From NCBI RefSeq assembly GCF_031581265.1, contig NZ_JAVLBQ010000012.1, positions 1-64,000 of the forward strand: DNA of 64,000 bases, given 5' to 3'. The notes beneath the pieces are model-generated. The model was given only the letters and a program-made list of their open reading frames with translations, was not told the origin of the DNA and did no database searches. The position numbers and the translations under genes were made by a program. Shown here in pieces: positions 51,485-59,309 of this stretch; position 1 is the first letter of the stretch; the number at the start of each line of letters is the position of its first letter. The stretch comes from Gracilimonas sp031581265 (GTDB lineage: Bacteria; Bacteroidota; Rhodothermia; Balneolales; Balneolaceae).

Positions 51485-52585
51485 CTAAAAAGATAAATCC
51501 AGAAAAGTATCATAAGCGGGACGTTTATTCCCTAAGCTGTCTTTTAAGCTGACACTTCCAAAATTAATCCATTTATTGCAGGAGCTGCAGGTATTACGCA
51601 TCTCATTCATGAAAAGCCAATTCAGACCAATCACATTAACACCATTGACTACATCACCTAATTTTTGAATGTATGAAGTTTGAAATTCTTCTCCCATCCT
51701 CCAGCTTCTGGTTTCATCTAAAGAAGCATCTCCGGGCCAGCCGGTTTCTGTTATAAAAATTGGGGTATTATCGGCTGCATCTCGTTGTAAAAGAGGGGAT
51801 AGATAGGAGTTTGAAATAGCCTGGGGAGTATCTTCTGATAGATAAGGATACATGGTTAAGCCAATGACGTCCAAAGTATTTGGATCGAATTGATCTATGG
51901 CTCCCCATTGGGGTTCATTCCAGCCAACGTTTTTGCCTATACCTGCTACATGTTCAAAGTTGAAAATGGTGCCTACTTTTGTTTCAGTACCGGTGCTTTT
52001 AATTTCGCTGTAGGCTTCTCCATAAAATTCTACCCAGTTGGTATAATCATCAGGGAAATTATCGTAGTAAAAATTAACTTCATTACCAATAAACACATAG
52101 GGAGGTTCATAAGTGGTTACATACTCTACCAACATGTTTATGAAGGCTTCTCTTGATACTTCATTCGTCCAGTTATTAACTCCCAAGTCAGGATGCCTTA
52201 ATGAAACAAAGTCTCCTTCAATCCAACCAAAACCAGATACAGGAGTAAAGCAGTTTGAATTTGTTGCCTTCATTAGTGAGAGATGGGCTTCAGGAATTTC
52301 TTCTGAACGTTCTTCACTGTCGCGCCAAAGAGTATTCATGAAAACGGAGAAATCACCTATTTGATCAATTTCAGAATAAAAGTCGTCGGTATTCTCATAC
52401 GTTTCAGGAAACCCAAGAGGAGAATAGGCAACACCTTTAACTGTAGAGGGCATTTCGGGGCAAGACAGTTCTGGCTCGGTACTGTTTTTATTATCCTTGC
52501 TGCAGCTGAACGTCAGAAATAAACAAGCTGCTATCACAACCCAAACGTTCAATTTTACAGTGGTATGTAAGGATGAATAAACCAA
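51485..52585 (-). CDS. Glycoside-hydrolase-like (clan-A) lipoprotein
   Basis: A 366-residue lipoprotein. The N-terminal hydrophobic stretch ends in LTFSC (Cys about 28), followed by a Ser/Asn-rich linker. The catalytic TIM-barrel has the acid/base Glu in FIGNEVNFY and the likely nucleophile Glu in PIFITETGWPGD, as in clan GH-A (GH53/GH17-like). Four Cys (SNCFTPV, and C-S-S-C near NTCSSCNKW) may form disulfides. It may cleave beta-galactan or beta-glucan; the substrate is unproven. The start is TTG 52585, as no ATG is available. It ends an NfeD-SPFH-SPFH gene run with a 15-bp gap. Confidence 0.72.
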   Translation of the reverse strand: MVYSSLHTTVKLNVWVVIAACLFLTFSCSKDNKNSTEPELSCPEMPSTVKGVAYSPLGFPETYENTDDFYSEIDQIGDFSVFMNTLWRDSEERSEEIPEAHLSLMKATNSNCFTPVSGFGWIEGDFVSLRHPDLGVNNWTNEVSREAFINMLVEYVTTYEPPYVFIGNEVNFYYDNFPDDYTNWVEFYGEAYSEIKSTGTETKVGTIFNFEHVAGIGKNVGWNEPQWGAIDQFDPNTLDVIGLTMYPYLSEDTPQAISNSYLSPLLQRDAADNTPIFITETGWPGDASLDETRSWRMGEEFQTSYIQKLGDVVNGVNVIGLNWLFMNEMRNTCSSCNKWINFGSVSLKDSLGNKRPAYDTFLDLSF

Positions 52586-52600
52586 ATCAGTAAATAAATT

Positions 52601-53539
52601 TTATTTTTTCTTTTGCTCCTCGAGGTCTTTAAGTGATAAACCTTCCATGAGGGCTTCATAATTTGAGATATCTTTGGGTAAGATAACACTGTTTTCATCC
52701 CTTCCAAGTCCGGACAGCGTCTCAATGTATTTTTCAGACAATTGGAGTTTCATAGCTTCTGCTCCTTTGGGTTGAGATAGTGCATCGGCCACTTCTTCGA
52801 TAGATTTGGCGGTAGCCTCGGCAATGGATAGGATTTCTTCGGCGTAACCCTCAGCTTCGTTTATACGTCGCTGCATTTCAGCCTCTGAGATGTTAATAAT
52901 TTCAGCCCTAATCCCTTCGCCATCATTAATTTTAGAACCTTTAACTCCTTCTGATTTTGCGATGATAGCCCGGCGATCTCGTTCGGCCGTCATTTGTCGC
53001 TCCATTGCTTTTTGTACGGTTCGTGGTGTGACGATATTCTTTATCTCATAGCGGTGGACTTTAATACCCCAAACCTGTTCCACTTCGCTAAGTACTTTTA
53101 CCACTTCACGGCTCATAGCAGCTCGTTCCTCAAAAGTTTGATCCAGATCCATGTTTCCAAGGACAGATCGAGTGGTAGTTTGTGCAAGTTGTACGGCCGC
53201 ATATCTGTAGTTAGTGACTCCATAACTGGCATTAACCGGATCTACTACACTTAGATAGATGACCCCGTCTACCTCAACTTTTACGTTATCTTTGGTGAAG
53301 CACTCCTGAGGCTCCACCTCAATGGTTTCTTCCCGCAGATCTTGTTTGTACACTACTTTGTCTATGAATGGGATAAGAGCATGAAATCCGGGACCCAGTG
53401 TCTTGTGGTAGTTCCCAAGCCGTTCTACAATAAAGGCGAATTGATTGGGTACCAACCGCAGCGAACGGATGAAATGATACATTACGTAAATGGAGAAGAG
53501 TCCTAAGAGTACTTTACTGATGGTTTCAATGATTTCCAT
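52601..53539 (-). CDS. SPFH/band-7 membrane protein (QmcA-like)
   Basis: A 312-residue protein with an N-terminal membrane helix (about 7-25), an SPFH/band-7 domain (about 30-190, including GFHALIPFIDKVVYKQDLREETI and ECFTKDNVKVEVDGVIYLSV), and a long helical C-terminus with EIINISEAEMQRRINEAEGYAEEI. It scaffolds membrane microdomains, usually with NfeD and HflKC/FtsH. It is paralogous to the upstream SPFH gene (11-bp gap), and both follow an nfeD gene. Confidence 0.92.
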   Translation of the reverse strand: MEIIETISKVLLGLFSIYVMYHFIRSLRLVPNQFAFIVERLGNYHKTLGPGFHALIPFIDKVVYKQDLREETIEVEPQECFTKDNVKVEVDGVIYLSVVDPVNASYGVTNYRYAAVQLAQTTTRSVLGNMDLDQTFEERAAMSREVVKVLSEVEQVWGIKVHRYEIKNIVTPRTVQKAMERQMTAERDRRAIIAKSEGVKGSKINDGEGIRAEIINISEAEMQRRINEAEGYAEEILSIAEATAKSIEEVADALSQPKGAEAMKLQLSEKYIETLSGLGRDENSVILPKDISNYEALMEGLSLKDLEEQKKK

Positions 53540-53550
53540 GGTCTGTCTCC

Positions 53551-54489
53551 TTAATTATTAGTTTTTGTTGTTGATGCGTCTTTGGTATGATCACTGATTT
53601 GGCTTACTCCCTCAAAAAAGGTCTTCAGGTTAGCTGTTTCAGTAGGAAGTACGGATACCTTGGATTTCTCAATGATATTCCCGAATTGTTTGATATACTG
53701 TTCTACTAATTTTGTTTTTACAGCCAGCTCGCCGCCGGGACGTTCAATGGCTTCTGCTATTCTACGTATGCCTGTGGCTGTAGCTGTGGCAATGAGCTCA
53801 ATTTCCTTTGCCCGTCCTTTGGCTTCATTAATTCGCTTTTGTCGGTTGGCTTCAGATACCAAAACCTGGCTTTTCTGTTCCCCTTCAGATTCATAAATAC
53901 GAGCTTGTCGGTGTCCCTCTGAATTGGTTATTTCGGCCCTTTTCTCCCTTTCAGCTTCCATTTGCCGCTCCATGGTATCTACGATCTCATTAGATGGATT
54001 GATATTTTTTAATTCATATCGCATCACTTTAATGCCCCAGGGGTCGGCAGCTTTGTCAATCTCACGGACAATGTTTTCATTCATCTTATCTCGTTCCGAA
54101 AAGGTATCATCCAGGGTCATTTTACCGATTTCGGACCGCATGGTAGTTTGTGCCAAGTTTACTGCAGCCGCCTGATAGTTCGAAATTCCGTAGCTGGCTT
54201 TATGAGAATCCATTACTTTAAGGTAAACGAGTCCATCCACAGCTACTTCAATATTATCTTTGGTGATGCAAGTCTGGCTGGGGACGTCAATAACCTGTTC
54301 CCTCATTTCCTGACTGTAAGCCGGCCGGTCAACAAAGGGAATTAAGAAATGGAAACCCGGTTTAAGGGTCTTTTTATATTTTCCGAGCCGTTCCTGTATA
54401 ACTTCTTCGCGAAATTCAACAATTTGGAACAGCCGGGTAAGTATAAAATATGAAAGTACGATGATGACAAGTAGAGTAGTCCACAACAT
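53551..54489 (-). CDS. SPFH/band-7 membrane protein (paraslipin-like)
   Basis: A 312-residue SPFH protein with the same layout as its downstream paralogue: N-terminal helix (3-20), GFHFLIPFVDRPAYSQEMREQVIDVPSQTCITKDNIEVAVDGLVYL (about 45-90) and a helical tail with SEANRQKRINEAKGRAKEI. The two proteins differ mainly in the C-terminal 70 residues; here the end is Thr/Lys/Asn-rich. They may form hetero-oligomeric rings. It lies 12 bp after nfeD and is probably in the same transcript. Confidence 0.92.
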   Translation of the reverse strand: MLWTTLLVIIVLSYFILTRLFQIVEFREEVIQERLGKYKKTLKPGFHFLIPFVDRPAYSQEMREQVIDVPSQTCITKDNIEVAVDGLVYLKVMDSHKASYGISNYQAAAVNLAQTTMRSEIGKMTLDDTFSERDKMNENIVREIDKAADPWGIKVMRYELKNINPSNEIVDTMERQMEAEREKRAEITNSEGHRQARIYESEGEQKSQVLVSEANRQKRINEAKGRAKEIELIATATATGIRRIAEAIERPGGELAVKTKLVEQYIKQFGNIIEKSKVSVLPTETANLKTFFEGVSQISDHTKDASTTKTNN

Positions 54490-54501
54490 ATCAGTTTACT
54501 C

Positions 54502-54999
54502 CTAATTTAATTCTTTAAGTTGATTACCTGTTAATGGGGTATCGAGTTCATCCACCGGTTCTACAATCCATGTGGTGTTATCACGGTATTTTATACGAAC
54601 CTGAGCACCGGCGGGAATTTCCCCTTCCAGCGAACGCGCTTGCCATGAAATGCCCTGAAAGCGTATGCGCCCTTCATTATCAAACTCATTGATCGGCTCT
54701 GTAACCTCCACAATTTGATCCATGGCTTCAAAATCTTCATCCGCCAGTTTAGAGTAGGATTCACCCTTAAAGTATTTATTGATGAAAGGACGAATGGCAA
54801 TGGTTAGCGCAGTTGACGTAAGCAGCCACACTAAAGTTGCGGTAAAGGGATCTTCAAGAAAGCCAAAATATCGTAGTACCCCAACTCCCAAACCACTGAC
54901 TCCCAGTAGAAAAGCAATGCCTCCGGGGAGTACAGCTTCAAGCAGCATCAGTAGGATACCGCCAATTAAAAAAATCCAGGTTAAAATTTCCCCATCCAT
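54502..54999 (-). CDS. NfeD-family protein
   Basis: A 165-residue protein from ATG 54999; a frame up to 55050 would add 17 residues. Three membrane helices (about 5-75) are followed by a soluble OB-fold domain (about 90-150, with GRIRFQGISWQARSLEGEIPAGAQVRI). NfeD is the obligate partner of SPFH/stomatin proteins, whose two genes follow directly. The short form without the N-terminal ClpP-like protease domain is the type seen in QmcA operons. Confidence 0.9.
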   Translation of the reverse strand: MDGEILTWIFLIGGILLMLLEAVLPGGIAFLLGVSGLGVGVLRYFGFLEDPFTATLVWLLTSTALTIAIRPFINKYFKGESYSKLADEDFEAMDQIVEVTEPINEFDNEGRIRFQGISWQARSLEGEIPAGAQVRIKYRDNTTWIVEPVDELDTPLTGNQLKELN

Positions 55000-55181
55000 A
55001 GGCAGATAGTTTTGTTTTTTGTTTGTATATAGATAGTGATTTGACTGCAAAAAATCTCATTTGATTTGTATTTATTTTTAAATCCTGTAAATACAAATTA
55101 CTGTAATAGAGGTCAGGCTATACCCCCGAAAAAATATCTTCTTAATGAACGGTTTATTGGGATGAAGACTTATATTCAATC

Positions 55182-56972
55182 ATGAGTAAAAGCGAGATAA
55201 AAGAAAACAAATCCATTAAATCACTTTGGCTGACGCTGAAAGAGATTTTTGCGCTTAGTAAACCCTATCGTCTGAGATTTTATTTGGCAACGGTGGCCGC
55301 TATACTTGCATCTGCTGTTTGGTTGACGGTTCCTCTCGGGCTACGTGAATTACTGGATGCCGTGTTTGATTCCGGTAACAATGAATTACTGAATCTCTTA
55401 GCTATCGGACTATTTGGATTATTTGTGTTGCAGGCAGCCTTCTCATTTTTTGGAAACTACCACTTGGAGTGGGTAGGAGAGCGGGTAATAACTGATTTAA
55501 GGAAAACGGTGTACGAACATTTACACCGACTTGGATTTAAATTTTTTGCAGAGCGAAGATTGGGGGAAATTACATCCCGGCTCACTAATGATGTCGGCTC
55601 TATCCGTACAGCATTGACGGACTCACTTCCCCAATTACTCACCATCACCTTTTCGCTGATAGGCTCGGTTTCATTGATGGTGGTGCTAAACTGGCGATTA
55701 AGCATGGTGATTTTTGTAACGGTTCCTTTTGTAACCATAGTGACAAGGTATTTTGGGCAAAAGATTCGCCACCTTTCCAAAGACATTCAGGATGAATTGG
55801 CTGATTCTACCGCTGTTGCTGAAGATGCCCTCGGGGCTGTTCGCTTGGTAAAAGCTTTTGTACGCGAAGACTATGAGGTAGGACGATATCAACAAGCCGT
55901 CGAAAAGCTTTTCACAACAGCACGCAAAAAAGTTGTACTTACTCAGTTGTTTTGGTCAGGCGTAAGTATCATGTTTATGAGTACGCTGGTTATCATTTTT
56001 TGGTATGGAGGGAAAGAGGTTCTTGCAGATAGACTAACCGCGGGTGATTTGGTTGCTTTCATTATTTATGCTTTAAATATCTCCCGATCCATCAGTCAAA
56101 CTTCCCGACTATACACTGCAGTTAATACCGCTGCAGGAGCATCTGAACGAATTTTTGAACTGCTGGAAGAAACTCCGGAAATAGAAAATAATCCGGATGC
56201 AGAATTCTTGAAATCAGTAAATGGAGAAGTTGTAGTGGAAGGCCTTTGGTTTAGCTATGAAGGGGAAAAAGACGTGTTAAAGGGAGTTTCGTTCAGTGTT
56301 GAGGCCGGGAAAACGGTGGCTCTCGTAGGACCAAGTGGGGCAGGTAAGACCACGCTGTTAAATTTGCTCCCTCGTTTTTACGACCCTCAAAAGGGAGCCA
56401 TCTACGTAGATGGAAAAAATATTCAGGATATAAAATTTAAATCGCTGAGAAGTCACATTTCAATTGTTCCACAGGAAGTTCACTTATTTGGAACAACCAT
56501 TCGGGAAAACATTATGTATGGAAAATTAGACGCAACTGGTGAGGAAATTATTCAGGCCGCAAAAGATGCCAATGCCCATGATTTTATACTTCAAACAGAA
56601 CATGGCTACGATTCAATGATTGGGGAGAAAGGAGTTAAGCTTAGTGGTGGTCAAAGGCAGAGATTAGCCATAGCGCGGGCTATTCTTAAAGATCCGGCAA
56701 TATTGCTGTTAGATGAAGCTACTTCATCACTTGATTCAGAATCAGAAGTTCAGGTGCAAGAAGCATTGACCAGGCTCATGGAAAATCGAACCACTTTCGT
56801 CATTGCCCATCGTTTATCAACCGTTCAACATGCTGACGAGATTTTAGTGATGGATGAGGGAAGAATTGTTGAGCAGGGTACCCATGCTGCATTGGTTGAT
56901 CAAAGTGGACTTTATAGTCACTTATATAACCTTCAGTTTAGAGAGGGTGAGAGTTTTCAAAAAATAACTTAA
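55182..56972 (+). CDS. MsbA-like ABC exporter half-transporter
   Basis: A 596-residue fusion of six membrane helices (about 30-330) and an ATPase domain (about 345-590). The ATPase has Walker A GPSGAGKTT (about 380-388), Q-loop VPQEVHLF, signature LSGGQRQRL, Walker B ILLLDEATSSLD and the H-loop VIAHRLST. It works as a homodimer exporting lipids (lipid A) or drugs. It is monocistronic, with the next gene on the opposite strand ending 10 bp away. Confidence 0.93.
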   Translation: MSKSEIKENKSIKSLWLTLKEIFALSKPYRLRFYLATVAAILASAVWLTVPLGLRELLDAVFDSGNNELLNLLAIGLFGLFVLQAAFSFFGNYHLEWVGERVITDLRKTVYEHLHRLGFKFFAERRLGEITSRLTNDVGSIRTALTDSLPQLLTITFSLIGSVSLMVVLNWRLSMVIFVTVPFVTIVTRYFGQKIRHLSKDIQDELADSTAVAEDALGAVRLVKAFVREDYEVGRYQQAVEKLFTTARKKVVLTQLFWSGVSIMFMSTLVIIFWYGGKEVLADRLTAGDLVAFIIYALNISRSISQTSRLYTAVNTAAGASERIFELLEETPEIENNPDAEFLKSVNGEVVVEGLWFSYEGEKDVLKGVSFSVEAGKTVALVGPSGAGKTTLLNLLPRFYDPQKGAIYVDGKNIQDIKFKSLRSHISIVPQEVHLFGTTIRENIMYGKLDATGEEIIQAAKDANAHDFILQTEHGYDSMIGEKGVKLSGGQRQRLAIARAILKDPAILLLDEATSSLDSESEVQVQEALTRLMENRTTFVIAHRLSTVQHADEILVMDEGRIVEQGTHAALVDQSGLYSHLYNLQFREGESFQKIT

Positions 56973-56982
56973 GCTGAAATAG

Positions 56983-57974
56983 TTAATTATCTGCATTAAA
57001 TGTCGAAATAATATCGGGGTAGCTCATTTCTTCAAGAAGATTATTACTATTTAATTGGTTTAAGAATTCGACTGTAACTCCTGAATTGTAAAAAGCTACA
57101 ATGGCAGAATAACTAAAATCGGAAAGATATCCATATCCATTAAGTTGATCTAAATATTCGATACTTACACCGGAATTATAAAAACTGACAATGGCTGGAT
57201 AAGAGAAACTTTCAGCCAAACCAAATTGCCTCAAATTGTTTAAATATTCATTGGTTACTCCGGAATTATAAAAGCTGACTATAGCCGGATAAGAATAAGT
57301 TTGGATGAAACCGGCTTGTCTTAAACCACTTAAATATTCCATCGGAACATCAGAATTATAGAAGCTTATAATTGCCGGATATGAAAATTCACGCAAAAAC
57401 TCTGTATCACGTAATTGGTCGAGATAATCTATGGTAACTCCACCACTGTAATATCCAATAACTTCTGGGTAGGAAAAATCCTGATACCCGGCATTAATTA
57501 AATCGTCCAAATACTCAATTGGCACGTCTGCTTGATACATAGCCTGCAAAGCAGTGTTGGAAAAATAATTACCAAGCCCTGCTTCGTTGGCAGTACTCAA
57601 AAATTCTACATAGTCGGAAGAGTTTTCCGCAAATTCAGGAGGCAAGGGAGGAGCTTCAGGGGCATTAAGAGAAGGTACTTCTGTGGCTACTTCAGCAATA
57701 GGATCTTCATTTCCAAAAACACTGCTCCAGGTTTGAGAAATACTCCAGTCATTTATCCAGAGAAAGGCAGCAGCGAAAACCAGGAAAAACAAAACCGCAT
57801 TTTTAAACGTGCTTTCTTCCCTTGATCGTTAGCGTAAGGTTGAAAGTGCTCATGATCTGCCTCTTGGCTCTTTCGTTGAATATATTCATCAAGATCGAAG
57901 TCTGAATCGTATTTTGAACTTGTGTTTGATTCAGACTCAAAAGTGTAGCTGCCTTGTTTGTTTTTTGGTCCCAT
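56983..57974 (-). CDS. Membrane-anchored 30-residue-repeat protein, split by a -1 frameshift
   Basis: Two reading frames that together make one plausible protein. Frame 1 (from ATG 57974) gives 58 residues of acidic N-terminus ending QGKKARLK. Frame 2, in the -1 frame, continues KNAVLFFLVFAAAFLWINDW (a membrane helix), a linker and at least five 30-residue repeats with consensus FSYPAIVSFYNSGV-EYL-LR-G. The frames join at the heptamer T TTA AAA (57807-57801, minus strand), giving 330 residues after a -1 shift. A one-base indel in the TTTAAAAA run would also fix it. The function is unknown; the repeats resemble the HGV-type helical repeats of anti-sigma/BlaR-like proteins. Confidence 0.75.
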
Positions 57975-58105
57975 AATAAAAGAAGTTAGTTCAATAACTT
58001 TAGACGACAAAGCTGCAGGAATAGTTTCGTTGGTTTGAAAGGAATTTTAAAATCTTAATGTTTGAACCCACAAAAAAAATAAAAGCGGTAGATGGAGGCT
58101 CAATA

Positions 58106-59074
58106 TCACCAAGGTAAATTTTCCAAATCCACATTTCCACCGGTGATAATAATACCGACTTTCTTTCCTTTTACATCCACTTTCCCATCAAATACCGCAG
58201 CTACAGGAACTGCGCAAGACGCTTCGATAATCATATTCAAACGTTCCCAAACATAACGCATAGCCTCCACTATAGATTCTTCAGGTACAGTAACAATATC
58301 ATCCACATACTCAATGATGATGGAAAAGGGGAGTTTGCCCAAAGAAGTACGGAGTCCGTCGGCAATGGTATTGGGGTTTTGAACAGGGATCAGTTTTCCC
58401 TCTTTAAAAGATTGGTAAGCATCATTAGCATTGGCAGGTTCAGCTCCAATAACTTGGATATTGGGTTTTATGGCTTTAGCCGCTATTGCCGTTCCGCTCA
58501 ATAATCCACCTCCGCCAACAGGAGCAATTATGATATCAAGGTCGGGATGATCTTCCAACAACTCCATGGCACAAGTCCCCTGACCGGCAATAATACGGGC
58601 ATCATCATAAGGGTGAATGAAGGTGGCACCAGTTCGTTTTACTACTTTTTCCAGGGTAGTTTCCCTGGCTTCCAAAGTGGATTCACAAAAAGTCACTTCA
58701 GCCCCGTAATTTTTTACGGCTTTCACTTTCACTTTTGGGGCGTTTTCAGGCATCACCACGTAAGCGGGTATGCCTCGGAGTTTAGCCGCTAATGCAACAG
58801 CCTGTGCATGATTTCCTGAAGAGTGAGTTGCTACGCCGTTCGTAGCCTCTTCTTCACTAAGCGAGAAAATAGCATTGGAAGCCCCGCGAAATTTAAAGGC
58901 GCCGACTTTTTGAAAATTTTCACATTTAAAGAAAATTTCACTCCCGGTCTTTTCATTTACCTGTTTACTGGTTAGTACGGGAGTTCTGTGGGCATAACCT
59001 GCAATACGCTCTTGCGCTTCTTTGATAGTTTCAATTTTTGGGGTAGTGTGAGTAGTGTTCATATTTTTTTCCAT
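58106..59074 (-). CDS. Threonine/serine dehydratase (catabolic type)
   Basis: A 322-residue fold-type-II PLP enzyme. The PLP-binding Lys61 lies in GAFKFRGA (about 58-65), and the phosphate-binding loop is APVGGGGLLSG (about 175-185). THSSGNHAQAVA is the substrate-Asn loop. It lacks the C-terminal ACT regulatory domains of biosynthetic IlvA, so it is the short TdcB/serine-racemase-like form. It deaminates threonine (or serine) to 2-oxobutyrate (pyruvate). A second ATG at 59062 is possible. It is divergent from the DUF5916 gene. Confidence 0.9.
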   Translation of the reverse strand: MEKNMNTTHTTPKIETIKEAQERIAGYAHRTPVLTSKQVNEKTGSEIFFKCENFQKVGAFKFRGASNAIFSLSEEEATNGVATHSSGNHAQAVALAAKLRGIPAYVVMPENAPKVKVKAVKNYGAEVTFCESTLEARETTLEKVVKRTGATFIHPYDDARIIAGQGTCAMELLEDHPDLDIIIAPVGGGGLLSGTAIAAKAIKPNIQVIGAEPANANDAYQSFKEGKLIPVQNPNTIADGLRTSLGKLPFSIIIEYVDDIVTVPEESIVEAMRYVWERLNMIIEASCAVPVAAVFDGKVDVKGKKVGIIITGGNVDLENLPW

Positions 59075-59232
59075 GTCTTAAAATTCATATAAATCCCCAA
59101 AAAAGAAAAGGACTTATTTAGGAGTAATAGAGTGTAACGATATAGATCTATGGGTCAATGTTTTAGCCAGCTAATTATCTTTAAATTTTCAGAGTTTAAC
59201 ACCCCCCGGTCCTTTTTAAATGACTCAATTGA

Positions 59233-59252
59233 TTACATTTTCCAAAATGTAA
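59233..59252. promoter_or_regulatory. 20-bp perfect palindrome upstream of the DUF5916 gene
   Basis: TTACATTTTCCAAAATGTAA is a perfect palindrome with a central CC, 58 bp before the start at 59310 in the divergent intergenic region. Its length and position fit a dimeric repressor operator. It could instead be a short hairpin. No regulator is encoded nearby. Confidence 0.5.
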
Positions 59253-59309
59253 AACTACATTAGAAGGATAAATAAAATCTTTAGGGATAAATTAAATTTA
59301 GTCAGTTAA

